DNA from: Torymus aiolomorphi
Taxonomy: Eukaryota; Arthropoda; Insecta; Hymenoptera; Torymidae
Length of the DNA: 64,000 nucleotides
Direction of reading: 5' to 3'
NCBI GenBank assembly: GCA_036365515.1
Contig: CM070876.1
Span: forward strand, 37,843,195 to 37,907,194
This document shows, one piece after another, positions 1-10,193 of this stretch; positions within the stretch are counted from its first letter, which is position 1; each line of letters starts with the position of its first letter. The notes under the pieces were generated by a model. The model was not told where the DNA came from, searched no databases, and worked only from the letters and a program-made list of their open reading frames with translations. The translations under genes were made by a program, and so were the position numbers.

Positions 1-263
1 TGATCATTTTCCCAATAAAACTTCACGTCCTTTTCTAGTAATATATTTAAGGGTTTTGTTACTTTTGTGTAATTTTTTATAAATCTTCTATAGTAACCTG
101 AAAGTCCTAGAAATTCTCTAATGTTTTTAACATTTTTAGGCGTAGGGAATTTTTTTACTGCTTTTACTTTTTTTGGATCAGGTTTTATTCCGTGTTCACT
201 AATAATATGACCTAAATAACATTCTTCGTTTTTTTAGAAATTCACATTTTTCTGGTTCTAATG
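1..263 (-). pseudogene. Gypsy-type reverse transcriptase, continuation (thumb region)
   Basis: On the minus strand downstream of the TTAA insertion, the same RT resumes with LEPEKCEFLK, followed after a frame change near 225-232 (a T run) by residues typical of the RT palm/thumb border, including the FLGLSGYYRRFI motif. It runs off the left end of the window. The resumption right beside the TTAA duplication (264-267) shows that the coding DNA was continuous before the insertion. Confidence 0.75.
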
Positions 264-267
264 TTAA

Positions 268-644
268 GAGGGTGTGGTACTCATGTACTCTGTTTTACCG
301 GCAGAACACGGTAAATTCTATATTATTAAAATAAATATATCAAATTACGTCTTATAAAGAGATAGTTGCCCTGCGCAATGTAATAATCTACCAGCCTACG
401 CAGTGTTGAGCTCAAATATCAACGGCATCCTAAAAAATGTTGCGAACAGAAATAACCAAAATTTCGTTCGTAAAATTTTTTTTGGTGCCGTTGATATTTG
501 GGCTCAAAACTGCGCAAGCTGGTAAATTATTACATTGACAGAGCAACTATCTCTTTATAAGACGTAATTCGATATATTTATTTTAATAATATAGAATTTA
601 CCGAGTTCTGCCGGTAAAACAGAGTGCATGAGTACCATACCCCC
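268..644. mobile_element. TTAA-flanked palindromic element in the RT gene
   Basis: TTAA occurs at 264-267 and 645-648, exactly at the ends of an inverted repeat (left GAGGGTGTGGTACTCATG, right arm complement GGGGGTATGGTACTCATG). The arms run at least 120 bp, through the TCTTATAAAGAGATAG region. TTAA duplication is typical of piggyBac-type transposition. It has no coding capacity (377 bp) and splits a retrotransposon RT frame, so it is younger than that element. Confidence 0.85.
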
Positions 645-648
645 TTAA

Positions 649-1740
649 ATTTGCTTCCCGTAATTTTTGTGCTACTGTATTAAATCTTTCGTTTGCCTCT
701 GTCATAGTTTCGCCAAAAATGATTATATCGTCGATGAATACAAAGCATATTTTACCGATTAAATCGCCTAAAACTGTATTTAGAACTCTTTGAAATATAT
801 GCGGTGAATTTCTTAATCCGAAAGGCAATACGCGAAATTCAAAGCGTCCCAAAGGATTTATGCTAAATGCAGTTTTATGTATATCGCTTGGTTTCATAGG
901 AATTTGGTGAAAACCCGATTTTAAATCTATAACATGATAGAATTTAGTTTTTCCTAATTGATCGAATATTTCTGTAATATTTAGGAGTAAATGTGGATCT
1001 GGAACTGTTTTTTCGTTAAGTTTTCTATAATCTATTATACTAAACGCCACCGCTTTTTTCCGTCTGCTAACTGTTTTTTTGCTATAATCCATGCTGGAGC
1101 ATTAAAAGCACTTTTTGAGCTTCGAACTAGGTCATTTGTTATTAATTTTTGAGTTTCCTCTATCGCGATTTCTTTTAATTTATGGGATAAAGGAAATTGC
1201 TTTACGTATACGGGTTTATCATCTGTTAAATTTATTTCATGTTGTTCTACATTACATGATCCTAAACTATCTCCCTCTAGCCAAAATATATCCTTATTTT
1301 TCAATACTAGATCTTTAATCATTGTTTTACTATCTTCAGGCAAGTTTTCGTAACATATCTTTTCTAATAATCTTTCTTCTCTATTATATTCTTTTAAATC
1401 TTGTATTGACTCATTTTTTCCTATAAAATTTATTGATCCCAAATTTAAAATTTCATTTTCGTCTATGTTAAAGTCTTCTGTTATTTGAAAACCTTCAGGT
1501 AAATTGTCTATTTCATAAGATATAAAGTTACATTCTTTTTCATTTCCATAGAGTTTATTATATTCTTCTAAATCTACTTCAATCTTTTTATTCATTATTG
1601 TCAAAAATTGTTTATAATCTGTTGATCCGATTTCCTCAAAATCGATTGTTTGGTCATTATTTTCAAAAGCAATATTAATATTATTTATTAATAACTTAAT
1701 ATTATTTTCGTTATTTTCAAAAATTTTCTCATAATGTAAA
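649..1740 (-). pseudogene. Gypsy-type reverse transcriptase, first part, frameshifted
   Basis: The downstream frame (1092 to 649) carries recognisable RT motifs: DYRKLNEKT, IDLKSGFHQIPM (motif A aspartate), LPFGLRNSP (motif B) and FVFIDDIIIF (motif C, catalytic aspartate pair). The upstream frame (1740 to about 1047) is the N-terminal Pol spacer and RT start, ending in KKRWRLV. The two frames meet near 1045-1050, which implies a one-base indel in or near a run of T. The reading then breaks at the TTAA insertion at 645. The product would synthesise cDNA from the element's RNA if intact; this copy cannot. Confidence 0.85.
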
Positions 1741-1745
1741 TGATT

Positions 1746-2480
1746 TTTCTTACTCGCTCACCCGAAAGTACGTACTTTCGGCCCGCATCTCCGGGCCGAA
1801 AGAGAAACTTTCGCATCCTATTTTAGACCAACCGCGCGCTCTGATTGGCTGCCGAAATTTCCTGACCCGCGGCGCTTCAGCGCCCGCGCGCATGCCCGAG
1901 GAAAGATGTTTGTGCGGTGTGAAGGTTAGACACGTACGAAATAAACAGAGGAAAGTGCACGGGTGACGAGAAAAAAGTTAGTTGAAATAAAAAGTGGTTT
2001 TGTTTGATCGTGGTTATTGTTTTTTAAACGTATGGACGGGAGCGTCCGAGAAAAATATGTTTGTGCGGTGTGAAGGTTAGACACGTACGAAATAGACAGA
2101 GGAAAGTGCACGTGTGACGAGAAAAAGAGTTAATTGAAATAAAAAGTGGTGTTGTCTTTTTTTAATGAATGTGTTTCTGATGCCCGCCCCGACCAGCAAA
2201 ACCTCGGCTTCGCCTCGGTCTTGCAAATGTCGGGCGGGCATCAGACCATCTGTACAATAGCGAAAGTAGCAGACGCCCAAAAAACCAGCTCTCTACGCCG
2301 GGCCGAAAGAAAAAACAGTCGGTAATATCGACCGAGCTACCCAAAGCGGCCGACAGAGGCACTACTATCGAGCGGGCCGAAAGAAAAACTAACACTCAAA
2401 CACAGCTAGCAGACGACAACGCAATTTTATCAATTATTTAACAATTACAGAACGTACTTTCGGCCGGGGAGTAAGAAAAA
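1746..2480. mobile_element. Inverted-repeat element inserted in the gypsy fragment
   Basis: The left end (TTTTTCTTACTCGCTCACCC, then CGAAAGTACGT) and the right end (ACGTACTTTCGGCCGGGGAG, then TAAGAAAAA) are imperfect inverted copies. Inside are further small hairpins: a self-complementary GAAAGTACGTACTTTC at the left end, and 2170-2250, where two arms of GCCCGCCCCGAC type surround a loop CCTCGGCTTCGCCTCGG. The block is GC-rich compared with its host sequence, and the retrotransposon reading frame resumes on both sides. Confidence 0.6.
1905..2155. repeat. Direct duplication of about 100 bp
   Basis: Two direct copies (about 1905-2005 and 2057-2155) share TTTGTGCGGTGTGAAGGTTA and GACACGTACGAAATA, differing at scattered single bases. 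They lie inside the inverted-repeat element at 1746-2480 and are separated by about 50 bp. No coding function is apparent. Confidence 0.75.
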
Positions 2481-2610
2481 TAGTATACAATACTTGGACC
2501 GGAAATTGGATGCCCTGGCCGTGCGTCATGACGCCCTCGGCTTCGCCTCGGGCGTCATACCACGCACGGCCCGGAAATCCAATTTCCGGCCCACGTATCG
2601 TAATATACTA
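2481..2610. mobile_element. Hairpin element with TAGTAYATTACGATAC-type cap
   Basis: The two arms (TAGTATACAATACTTGGACC and, in complement, TAGTATATTACGATACGTGG) lead into a near-perfect stem through GCCGTGCG to the loop CCCTCGGCTTCGCCTCGGG. The same cap and the same style of loop recur at 7622-7751, 36449-36575 and 53060-53186. Confidence 0.7.
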
Positions 2611-2612
2611 TA

Positions 2613-3524
2613 TATATTTTCTGGTAGAATTTCATTTAACATTTTTTTTTGTAAATCCTTTCCTTCTGCCTCTAATATTGGAATCGTATTTAAAATGTTT
2701 GTAACGTCATCATAAAATGTTATTTCTGAATTTATATTTACTTCATTTTCATTGATTAACCCGGGTTCATAAGATATTAAACAAGATGATTTCTTCATTT
2801 CATCCTCAATTTGAAAATTTTCAGTTTTTTCGTTTATTTGTACTATTTGTTCACAATCCCTATGAATTACGGGTGTTGAATTTTGTTTTTCATTCGTATC
2901 TTCCAACATTTTCTTTAAAAATTCCTTTTGTTCTATCGTTACTCTTGATTTAATTTCTTTATCCGTTTTTTGTAGGTTTTCAGTTACTATATTAAGATTA
3001 TGATTTAGTTTATGGGCTGGTTTTAGATTGATTTTATTATCATTTATTTGTAAATAACCCTCGTCTAGTCTTAATTTTTGTTCAGTAAGAATTTTAATTC
3101 CTAAAATTCCGTCGTAGGGTAGACAAAAATCTTCTGGTGCAACATGAAAATCAATATTTAGTCCATTGATTTTCATTTTTATTACTTCTAATGTCTCAAT
3201 AGTTTTATCTGTGATACCGGATAAATGAATTTTTCTATTTTCTAAAATTATGTTAGAAGGTATCTGATTTCTTTTGCTAATATTTAATTGAGCTCCACTA
3301 TCTACGAGTAAATTATATACTTTATTTGTGTATGGATTCTCTATTTTGACGTACTGCAGTGAGTTTTCCAATTTCAGAAAATACATTGCAATTTTTGTCG
3401 CTGTTATTTTTTCTTGTATTTTTTCCTTTTCGACACTATTTATTTCGGGTTCGTTAAAATCAATTGAGTTTATTTCGTTAACATTTTTACCTTCCGATTT
3501 GTTAGCTGCCTGATTTTCCTTCAT
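2613..3524 (-). pseudogene. Gypsy-type Pol N-terminus with aspartic protease
   Basis: This minus-strand open frame contains LVDSGAQLNIS, the DSGA active site of a retropepsin, near 3290-3310, then LPYDGILGIKIL, which fits the second conserved segment (hydrophobic, then ILG) of such proteases. The rest is Lys/Glu/Asn-rich linker leading to RT. The frame enters the hairpin element at 2481-2610, where it becomes spurious. The protease would cleave the element's polyprotein. Upstream of 3524 the frame is open further but without recognisable motifs. Confidence 0.75.
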
Positions 3525-3703
3525 ATTTTCATTAATATCGCTTAAATTCTTTGTAATTAATAAATCAATGTCCGTATCTTTCCCTTCGTTGCGATTTATG
3601 TTTGTAATATTATCGCCATTAAATGTACTTACTTTAATATCTGCGTTATTTTCGAGTGGTTTTTTGTTAATCCTTCTAGTCCACTCATTTCCAGAAGAAT
3701 TTG

Positions 3704-3913
3704 TTAGTTTTCCGAATTTTGTTGATTAAATACTAATCGCGAAGTATATTCCTCAGTTATGTGATTTGTGTTCTTACATATCTTACAAAATTTATCTAAT
3801 TTATTTTGTAGCAATTTGATTTCATGGCAATTGTCTATTTGATGTCCGTCTTTCTTGCAATAAGAGCATTTACTTTGTGCTGTCAAACTTTTTAATTTTC
3901 TACAGTTTTCCAA
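3704..3913 (-). pseudogene. Gag nucleocapsid zinc knuckles
   Basis: The translated segment has CSYCKKDGHQIDNC, a clean CX2CX4HX4C zinc knuckle, and a second, decayed one starting CKICKNTNH and lacking its last cysteine. Tandem knuckles at the Gag C-terminus bind the element's RNA. The position directly upstream (in minus-strand sense) of the protease fits a gag-pol order. No Gag N-terminus is visible beyond 3930. Confidence 0.7.
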
Positions 3914-3930
3914 CTATGCCCATTTAAAGT

Positions 3931-4232
3931 TCTATCTATAGAAAGACTATCAACCAATAGTCGTTGTTATGGTAACGAACTAGTATTGCTGAGCAGTTTC
4001 AAGCGACAGCATAATTTGCTTGACAGAATTTTCGATTGACTTGTAGTGTTTTATACTATCTACTTCATCATTATAGCAGCCAAAATCAACATATGGGGTA
4101 GTATAACAAAGATTATAGATTTGCGAAGTCAGAGACATCCGTTTCAGATAAGTTTCCTCTTCTTACTAAAAAGGCGTACACGTAACTTAACCTCCTAACC
4201 TTTCTATGTTTTACCTTTTACTTGCATCGTTT
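3931..4232. other. No feature recognised
   Basis: AT-rich sequence between the broken gypsy fragment and a TTAA element. I see no open frame with protein-like content, no clear repeat and no RNA gene. Confidence 0.4.
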
Positions 4233-4236
4233 TTAA

Positions 4237-4333
4237 CCTTTAGAAGGCGGAAAAACCCGTATACAGGTGAAGGACAAGGTCAAGTCCATGCAAGGTACTT
4301 AACCCGTATACGGGTTTTCCCGTCCTCTAAAGG
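4237..4333. mobile_element. Short TTAA-flanked palindrome (97 bp)
   Basis: TTAA at 4233-4236 and 4334-4337 flanks inverted ends CCTTTAGAAGGCGG and, at the right, the complement CCTTTAGAGGACGGG. The inner arms share AAAACCCGTATAC. The size, the TTAA and the CCTTTAGA ends fit a tiny non-autonomous piggyBac-like element. Confidence 0.75.
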
Positions 4334-4337
4334 TTAA

Positions 4338-5149
4338 ATGATAAAAACTACGTACTCAGAAATAGTTTAAATTATATGATTTTGGGACAAATACTTTGTG
4401 AGATTTTTTAATTTTTCTTTTTCAGATATTGAAATAAACGGTATTCCCGATCTGTGCAGCTTTGCTCCGAGGTGGGAAATTACGAGTACGCTGCCGTGTC
4501 GGTTCTTGGTAAAGGCGATTGGAGGCTCGCCGGCTGCCAGGTTGCGTCGGTCATCCCGCTGTCGCCGAAGGAGTATTCTCGTCATTCCCTAAGTGATGGC
4601 TGCTCTGCTCTCTCTCCAAATTGGGGACTCATACTTCTTATTTAGCTGAACTTTCGTATAAACGGTCGTCGCTGCTGCCTCGTTGATCGGTGCTGTTGCT
4701 GGCTGGTCTTCTGCCGGCTGCGATTGCTTGTGTCGAAATCTGCCGTCGCTCTGCTCGCATCTACGGCGGTGCATGGCCGCTTTTGCCGCCGGTCTCTCTC
4801 TCTCTCTCTCACTCTCACTCTTGATAGACCCCGATTCGTCTAGCGGATGTCGAGGACTGCTGCGGAACTGTGGGCTACAACACCTGTTGGGGATGGCGCT
4901 GGAGGACTACGTTGGCTGCGACACCCGGCGTCTCTTCTACTCTTTCTCTCTTGCTCTGGAACTAGCGGCTACCCGATACTTTGTATCTTAGTATCTCTAT
5001 GTCTCTGTACCTCTGTCCCTCTGTATCTCTATCTCTCTCTATATTTCTGTCTCTCTTCTGATCCCTGCCCCTCTCGGTACCTCTGTCTCTCTTCGAATGT
5101 CTCCGAATATATTTTCAAAGTTGAAGATATGACGCCATCCATTTTTTCA
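4338..5149. other. GC-richer spacer with CT microsatellite
   Basis: Several frames are open here, but their translations look like shadows of low-complexity DNA (a CT run at 4795-4825, then TCTCT-rich sequence at 4990-5095). A pyrimidine tract ending in CAG near 4425 could be a splice acceptor, so a host exon is possible, but no protein family is recognisable. Confidence 0.3.
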
Positions 5150-5317
5150 ATTAGTAATGTTATGACGATCGTTGGAGGCAAAATAAAAACAAGATGTTAA
5201 ATGTTGATAGTGGCAATGTTTCGTTGGCATTGGTGCGCCAATTACATTAATAATAGTTTTGAATTGAAAGGAAAATTAAAAGATATAATGTTAACGGATG
5301 AATACACTTTGTTATAA

Positions 5318-6186
5318 TTGGACGTAACGTCTCTATTTACAAACATCTCTTGTGAATTGGTTTTGAAGAGTTTAGATAGACGAGCGGTTTCCATCCACCA
5401 TCATTGTAACATCCCGTTAGATGTATTAAAAGACTGTACCACTTTCTTATTTAAAAATACGTTTTTTACCTTCAACAATCAAACTTACCAACAAACTTAT
5501 GGAACACCCATGGGGTCACCAATCTCGCCATTATTTGATGATATTGTAATAGATGATTTGGAAAAAAATTGCTTACGAGATTTACAACGACATTATGACT
5601 GTACACCTATTTTCTATTATAGATATGTTGACGACACGCTTATTTGTGTTAAAAAACAGCATACGGACAATGTGATTAAAGTTTTTAATACATATGACAC
5701 AAATTTAAAATTTACTTATGAATTTGAAGAGAATAGTAAGATCAATTTTTTAGACATGACATTAATTAGATCCGAAAATAAAATTTTGACAAATTGGTTT
5801 AACCGACATCATCGGGACGGTTAATCAATTATTTTTCAAATCATCCAGCCCAGCAAAAAAAGAATATTGTTTTTAACTTAGTTGATAGAGCCTTTCTTCT
5901 CTCGGATCCATATTTCCACTTAGACAATAAGAAACGTATAAAGAACATTTTACTTGACAACAATGACTATCCGATGTGGTTCATAGAAAAACATATAAAA
6001 ACTAGATTAAACAAACTTAAGCATATAGACACAGACAAGAGAAAAGTTAATCATTGTGAAAAATTGCCAAAATTATCTTTACCGTTTAATAATGATTTCA
6101 ACAGCCTTTCTAATATTTTTAGATCTCACGACATTTGTACAATCCCGTTACTAAACAAAAATTTGTCTTCAATTATTAAACTATAG
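5318..6186 (+). pseudogene. Penelope-type reverse transcriptase, partial and frameshifted
   Basis: The first frame (5318-5824) starts inside the RT at motif A (LDVTSLFTNI) and carries TYGTPMGSPISPLF (motif B) and YYRYVDDTLICV (motif C, catalytic aspartate pair), then NFLDMTL. It hits a stop at 5822 after a frame change; coding continues in another frame to 6186 (WFIEKHIKTRLNK, SLSNIFRSHDI), the linker between RT and endonuclease. RT motifs upstream of A are absent, so the copy is 5'-truncated. An intact protein would copy the element's RNA at a nicked chromosomal target. Confidence 0.85.
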
Positions 6187-6221
6187 GTAAAGACGTAACG
6201 AAAAAATGGGACCGTACGAAC

Positions 6222-6539
6222 GTGGTATATAAATTCGACTGTTTAAATTGCTCTGCCACATACATAGGTGAAACAAAAAGATCTTTACATACACGTATTA
6301 GTGAGCATAGAACTAACAAAACTAAAGAGTCGGTTGTCAGTATACATCGTTTAGAATGTCAACACGAATTTGATTGGGAACATACTACTATCTTGGATTA
6401 TGAAAGTAATTATAAAAAAAGATTGGTTTCTGAAATGGTTTATATCAAATCTAATAAGCACAGTATCAATAAAAAGGAAGACATTCAAAAATTAAGTACA
6501 GTGTATTTTCCCATCATAAATGAACTTTATAACGTATAG
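6222..6539 (+). pseudogene. GIY-YIG endonuclease domain of the Penelope-like element
   Basis: The frame opens with VYKFDCLNCSATYIGETKRS, where VYKF and TYIG represent the GIY and YIG strands of the GIY-YIG nuclease fold; CLNC is a cysteine pair frequent in PLE endonucleases. RISEHR supplies the conserved arginine and histidine of the domain. A glutamate in SEMVYIKS fits the metal-binding residue. It is in a different frame from the RT remnant just upstream, so it is no longer part of a full product. The role is nicking target DNA for integration. Confidence 0.85.
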
Positions 6540-6738
6540 CTTGTTTGTAAACACAGTTTCAAAATATATAAATAGTAGGTACGTGTTTATTAATTTTAGT
6601 CGAGATTAACATCTGATCGACGGATTATATCCACATACTTTGTAATTTGGTAACTCCTTAATTTTCACATTTTGTTTTTTCTCTTTTGTCATCTTGATGG
6701 TTTATATTGTGAATGTTTTTGTGTTAGAAAATAAAAAA

Positions 6739-6780
6739 GGCCTGATGAGGTTGGCACACCAATGCCAACGAAACGTTGCC
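6739..6780 (+). ncRNA. Hammerhead-ribozyme-like motif in the PLE 3' repeat
   Basis: The core CTGATGA (6742-6748) and GAAA (6770-6773) are separated by a stem-loop GTTGGC-ACACCAAT-GCCAAC, with one unpaired G before the stem. GGC before the core can pair with GCC after ACGTT, giving a short stem I. After the GAA, ACGT is self-complementary, so stem III would be minimal and would favour a dimeric ribozyme; the cleavage site would follow GTT. Hammerheads of this minimal form have been described in PLE terminal repeats. Activity is untested. Confidence 0.65.
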
Positions 6781-6854
6781 ACTATCAACATTTAACATCT
6801 TGTTTTTATTTTGCCTCCAACGATCGTCATAACATTACTAATCGAATATATTTT

Positions 6855-7345
6855 ATCGGGTTTTTTTTGCAGGATGTTTTCTGCAGAATTTCCTGGGGGA
6901 TTGCCCGCAGAACTCTGCAGAGAATTATCTGCAGACATATGTACATATATATCTGCAGATACTTGTACTGAATTACCTACAGGAGTTTCTGCATAAATCT
7001 TAACATGATTTTTTAAAAAAATCTGTACATGATTTTCTGCAGGATTTCCTGCATGAATTTTCACACTATTTTCCGTAAACATCTGTACAGAATTTCCTGC
7101 AGGATTTTCTGCAGGATTTTCTATGGGATTTTCTGCATTTATCTTCACATGATTTTCCTCAAACACCTGCACAGGATTTCCTGCAGGATTTTCTGCAAGC
7201 ATTCGTGCAAAATCATGTATGATATTATGCAGAACTTCCTGTATAATTTTCTATAGGATTGTCTACAAGATTTCATGCAGGATACCTACAGGATTTCCTT
7301 CACAATTTTCTACAGGATTTCCTGTAAGAATTTTTCATAAGGGTT
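6855..7345. mobile_element. Micro-repeat element built on TTTCCTGCAGGATTTTCTGCAG-like units
   Basis: Nearly the whole segment is a degenerate array of the self-complementary words TTCCTGCAGGA, TTTTCTGCAG and AATCTGTACA-like variants, so it can fold on itself many times. The left edge (CGGGTTTTTTTTGCAGG) and right edge (CCTGTAAGAATTTTTCATAA, then GGGT) are loosely inverted. Apparent open frames on both strands are products of the repeat. Confidence 0.6.
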
Positions 7346-7406
7346 ACTTACATGGATCTCGCATCACCCGGCTATTTAAGTTTAAGAATTTTGAAATATT
7401 CGTCTC

Positions 7407-7554
7407 CCAGCGGAAAATGACTACCTCGATATTCCCAAATCAACCTTGATTTACCTTGATTATGCATCGATTTACCTCGAATCAAGGCAACTGAAGGTAG
7501 AATCGAGATAAATCGCGGTTGATTTGAGATAATCGAGATAATCATTTTCAGCGG
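7407..7554. mobile_element. Micro-repeat palindrome with CAGCGGAAAATGA cap
   Basis: The left end CCAGCGGAAAATGACTACC and the complement of the right end, CCGCTGAAAATGATTATC, are inverted copies. The interior is a string of AATCGAGGTAAATC-like words in both orientations. It interrupts the 93-bp satellite. Confidence 0.6.
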
Positions 7555-7621
7555 TGCTTGCTTAGTGACGCATGTATCCTTATATGCGTCGACCTCGCCT
7601 CCCCTAGCTACTTGGGTTTAA

Positions 7622-7751
7622 AATAATGTACGATACATCTGCCATAAGTCGTTCTTTATGGCACGGCGTTAAGCGCACTCGCTACGCTCGGGGGTTTATA
7701 CACGCCGTGCCGTAAAGTGGAACTTATGCCTCTAGTATCGTAATGTACTAG
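7622..7751. mobile_element. Hairpin element with TAGTACATTACGATAC cap
   Basis: Left AATGTACGATAC and right GTATCGTAATGTACTAG form inverted ends. The arms continue with GGCACGGCGT on the left and ACGCCGTGCC on the right, closing on CACTCGCTACGCTCGGGG. It sits inside a satellite unit. The same cap and loop style is seen at 2481-2610, 36449-36575 and 53060-53186. Confidence 0.7.
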
Positions 7752-7980
7752 TAAATAATCGTTTCGCTTATAGTCGCACGTCTACGTCATTTCCTTATTT
7801 ACGTGGATCTTGCATCCCCCGGCTATTTAGATTGAGGAATTTTTCAAATAATCGTCTTGTTTATTACCACACATCTACGTAACTTCCTTATGTACGTCTA
7901 CCACGAGTCCCCTGACTACTTGGATTTAATAATTTTTTAAATAATCGCCTTGCTTACTGTCGCACGTCTAAGATAAAGTA

Positions 7981-9289
7981 CTCGAAAGCAGGACACATTC
8001 GGAGTAGGTTGACTACACCAGTATTGGACTACACCAGTAAATGAACATTTTGATGTAATATTTAAAATTGTAAAATTTGTACATTTTGTGTATCAAATAT
8101 AATCATGATTTTGAAATCTTCGCGAAATTTCCTTTCATTTTATATATTGTACATGCTATGAAATGAATTGCCTTGGATGAAAAAAACGAATAATATTGCG
8201 CTATCGTGATGAGAATTAAATATACGCCATTCGCTATGAGGGTGATGCAGATACACTGTAGGCATATGCTGAAGATTTTTTAAAATCAAAAGTTTTTGTG
8301 CTAAAATCTTACGTCTAAATGAATTTTTATACTTATTAGTTGACGATTCGACATTATTTTTAAGAAAAAAGTTAATTATTTAAATATAATTTAGGTGTTC
8401 CAACTTTGGTTCATTTTATACTCCTGCTGTACTGTATGAAAAATCAATAATGTTTAATATTTAATGTTTAGTTTTAATACATAAAGTGTATCATTATCGT
8501 CCTGATGTCAACTTTCAACATTCAGATTGTAAAATTACGGTTACTGAACTTACATAAGTACATACAAAGTAAGTGTTCATTCACTGATTTCAAAGTGTTC
8601 ATTCACTAGCACCGCGTGTTCATTTACTGGTTTTTAGGAGATATTTACAGATTTCCTTTAAACAAAATTTCTACTTTTATTCTTTATCTAAAATTTTGTC
8701 ACTGACGTAATGTTTGAAGATTTTTAAATACTAATTAAAAAAGATTTTTACTTTTAACCCATTTTTAAGATTCTTAATTGAATAACAAAAATTACAATTT
8801 CCTTATTTATTCATTCACTGCTGAAGTCATCCTACAACCATATACAAACGGTGTTTTCAGAACCGACAACCAAAATTTTTAATCATTGATACACAATCTA
8901 TTTTACTAATCTATACAAAAATAAACCTATTTAAATACTTTTTTCTAATAAATAAGTAAATCGGGACGTTACTCGAACCCTATATCGGGATAATACTTTT
9001 AAATATGTTCCGCTTTCGGGTATTGGGACCTATGAGGCGCCTAAATTTGGACAAAGATTTGACTTCTCATGCTACTGAAATATAACCTCGAAAAGTTTGG
9101 ATGCCGTTTGCAATCAATTAAAAGTGTAAATTAAGACAAAATTGACGTACATACATAGTATCACAAATAATGCTAACAAAGTAATGCCGTTACCCTATTA
9201 ACATTTTATAGTAGTTATTTCACTGCTGTCCCGATTTCGGTTCGATTTTTAATTTGTTCCGCATTCGGGTACTTAATTTACCTTACATA
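7981..9289. other. AT-rich spacer, unassigned
   Basis: There is no protein-like frame. I see a short direct repeat (GTGTTCATTCACT) at 8573-8605, partly repeated as GTGTTCATTTACTGG near 8620, and TTCCGCTTTCGGGTA / TTCCGCATTCGGGTA words near 9008 and 9258. The last pair hints at the edges of an old element, but I cannot define its ends. Confidence 0.35.
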
Positions 9290-9545
9290 ATTCCCTTATT
9301 TACTTGGACCTCATATGTTCCCCGGGTATTTGACTTTAAAAATTTTTTAAATAATCGCATTATATGCGTCGACCTCCCGTCCCCCGGCTACTTGGGTTTC
9401 AAAATTTTTTGAATAGTCTTTTGCATACTGTCGCCCGTCTACTTAGCTCCCCTATTTGAGTGGACATTGCGTCCCCCGGCTATTTAGATTTAACAATTTT
9501 TCAAATATTCGTCATACTTACTGTCGTACGCTGATTGATAATAAC
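9290..9545. repeat. Degenerate satellite, unit about 93 bp (second block)
   Basis: About two and a half units of the same satellite as at 7350-7980, with CCCCCGGCTA(C/T)TTGGGTTT and TTTTTAAATAATCG landmarks. Confidence 0.7.
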
Positions 9546-10193
9546 ATTATTACCAAATAACCGCAAATATGCTGAAACATATACAAAAAGAACACAAAGA
9601 ATCAATTTTCTTTATATTTAACAAGAAAGGAAAGAAAAAGAAATGTTTATACTTATCTGATAAATGTAGAAATACAATAGGCGCCGTGCTCTCCTCCGTG
9701 CCCTGCTCCGTGCTCTGCGCGGTCTACGCCCTGGTATAAGCATTCACCTGATTAGTTGATTCCACCCATCCCGACCTTATATATATGTGCAAATCCGCGG
9801 ACTACAGACAACAACTGGGGTACAAAAACGGAAAAAATTTTTTTTGAGGGCACATCTACCACATAAGGTTTTTTCGGTTTTTTGGGCGTCCCCCAACATG
9901 AAAATACTCGTGTACACTCATTATCCGTTGCCAAACTTTTTTTCCGACGAAATCAATTTTTCTTATGGAAACTTAACATGGGAAAAATGGACGAAAAGTA
10001 GTCATTGATGATTAACCAATAGCAAACTATTGAAGAGGCCAAACCAAATTTCACAAAAAAGCGATTAAAGTTGAAGAATAGAGCTTTAATTTGAGATGAG
10101 AATCGTTAAAATCTATCGATTCTGTGCAAAGCTACGAGGGTCATTTGACAACTACCTAGCCTCACCGCCAGATGGTGCCACTATCGCACCAGA

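Larger units (their letters stand above)
1..3930 (-). mobile_element. Degenerate Ty3/gypsy-type retrotransposon fragment
   Basis: Read on the minus strand, this stretch shows, in order, Gag-like zinc knuckles (3913-3704), an aspartic protease region (near 3290), a Pol spacer, and reverse transcriptase (from about 1200 down to 1). The order gag-protease-RT and the RT motif FIDD place it among Ty3/gypsy-type elements. It is dead: frames shift near 1045 and near 225, and it is interrupted by a TTAA element (268-644) and by hairpin elements (about 1746-2610). No LTR, RNase H or integrase is in the window; the element runs off the left edge and stops abruptly near 3930. A relation to insect errantiviruses is possible but no env gene is visible. 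Confidence 0.8.
5150..6842 (+). mobile_element. Penelope-like element (PLE), 5'-truncated, with inverted terminal repeats
   Basis: A reverse transcriptase of Penelope type (DVTSLFTNI, GTPMGSPISPLF, YRYVDDTL, INFLDMTL) is followed by a GIY-YIG endonuclease, the combination that defines PLEs. About 90 bp at 5150-5240 recur in inverted orientation at 6753-6842 (shared TAATGTTATGACGATCGTTG). Terminal repeats of PLEs are known to occur in direct or inverted orientation. The RT N-terminus is missing and the coding region has at least two frame breaks, so this copy is inactive. Confidence 0.88.
7350..7980. repeat. Degenerate satellite, unit about 93 bp (left block)
   Basis: Units share CTTACTGTCGCACGTCTACG, ACTTCCTTATTTACGTGGA, CATCCCCCGGCTATTT and TTTTTTAAATAATCG. 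This block is interrupted by two small inverted-repeat elements (7407-7554 and 7622-7751). Related units occur at 9290-9545 and at 62960-63560. Confidence 0.75.

Noticed and set aside
1115..1318. Plus-strand hydrophobic frame at 1.1-1.3 kb
   Set aside because: It is the reverse of the RT region of the minus-strand retrotransposon.
4683..5200. Possible Leu/Ser-rich proteins at 4.7-5.2 kb
   Set aside because: The translations follow CT-rich low-complexity DNA and resemble no family.
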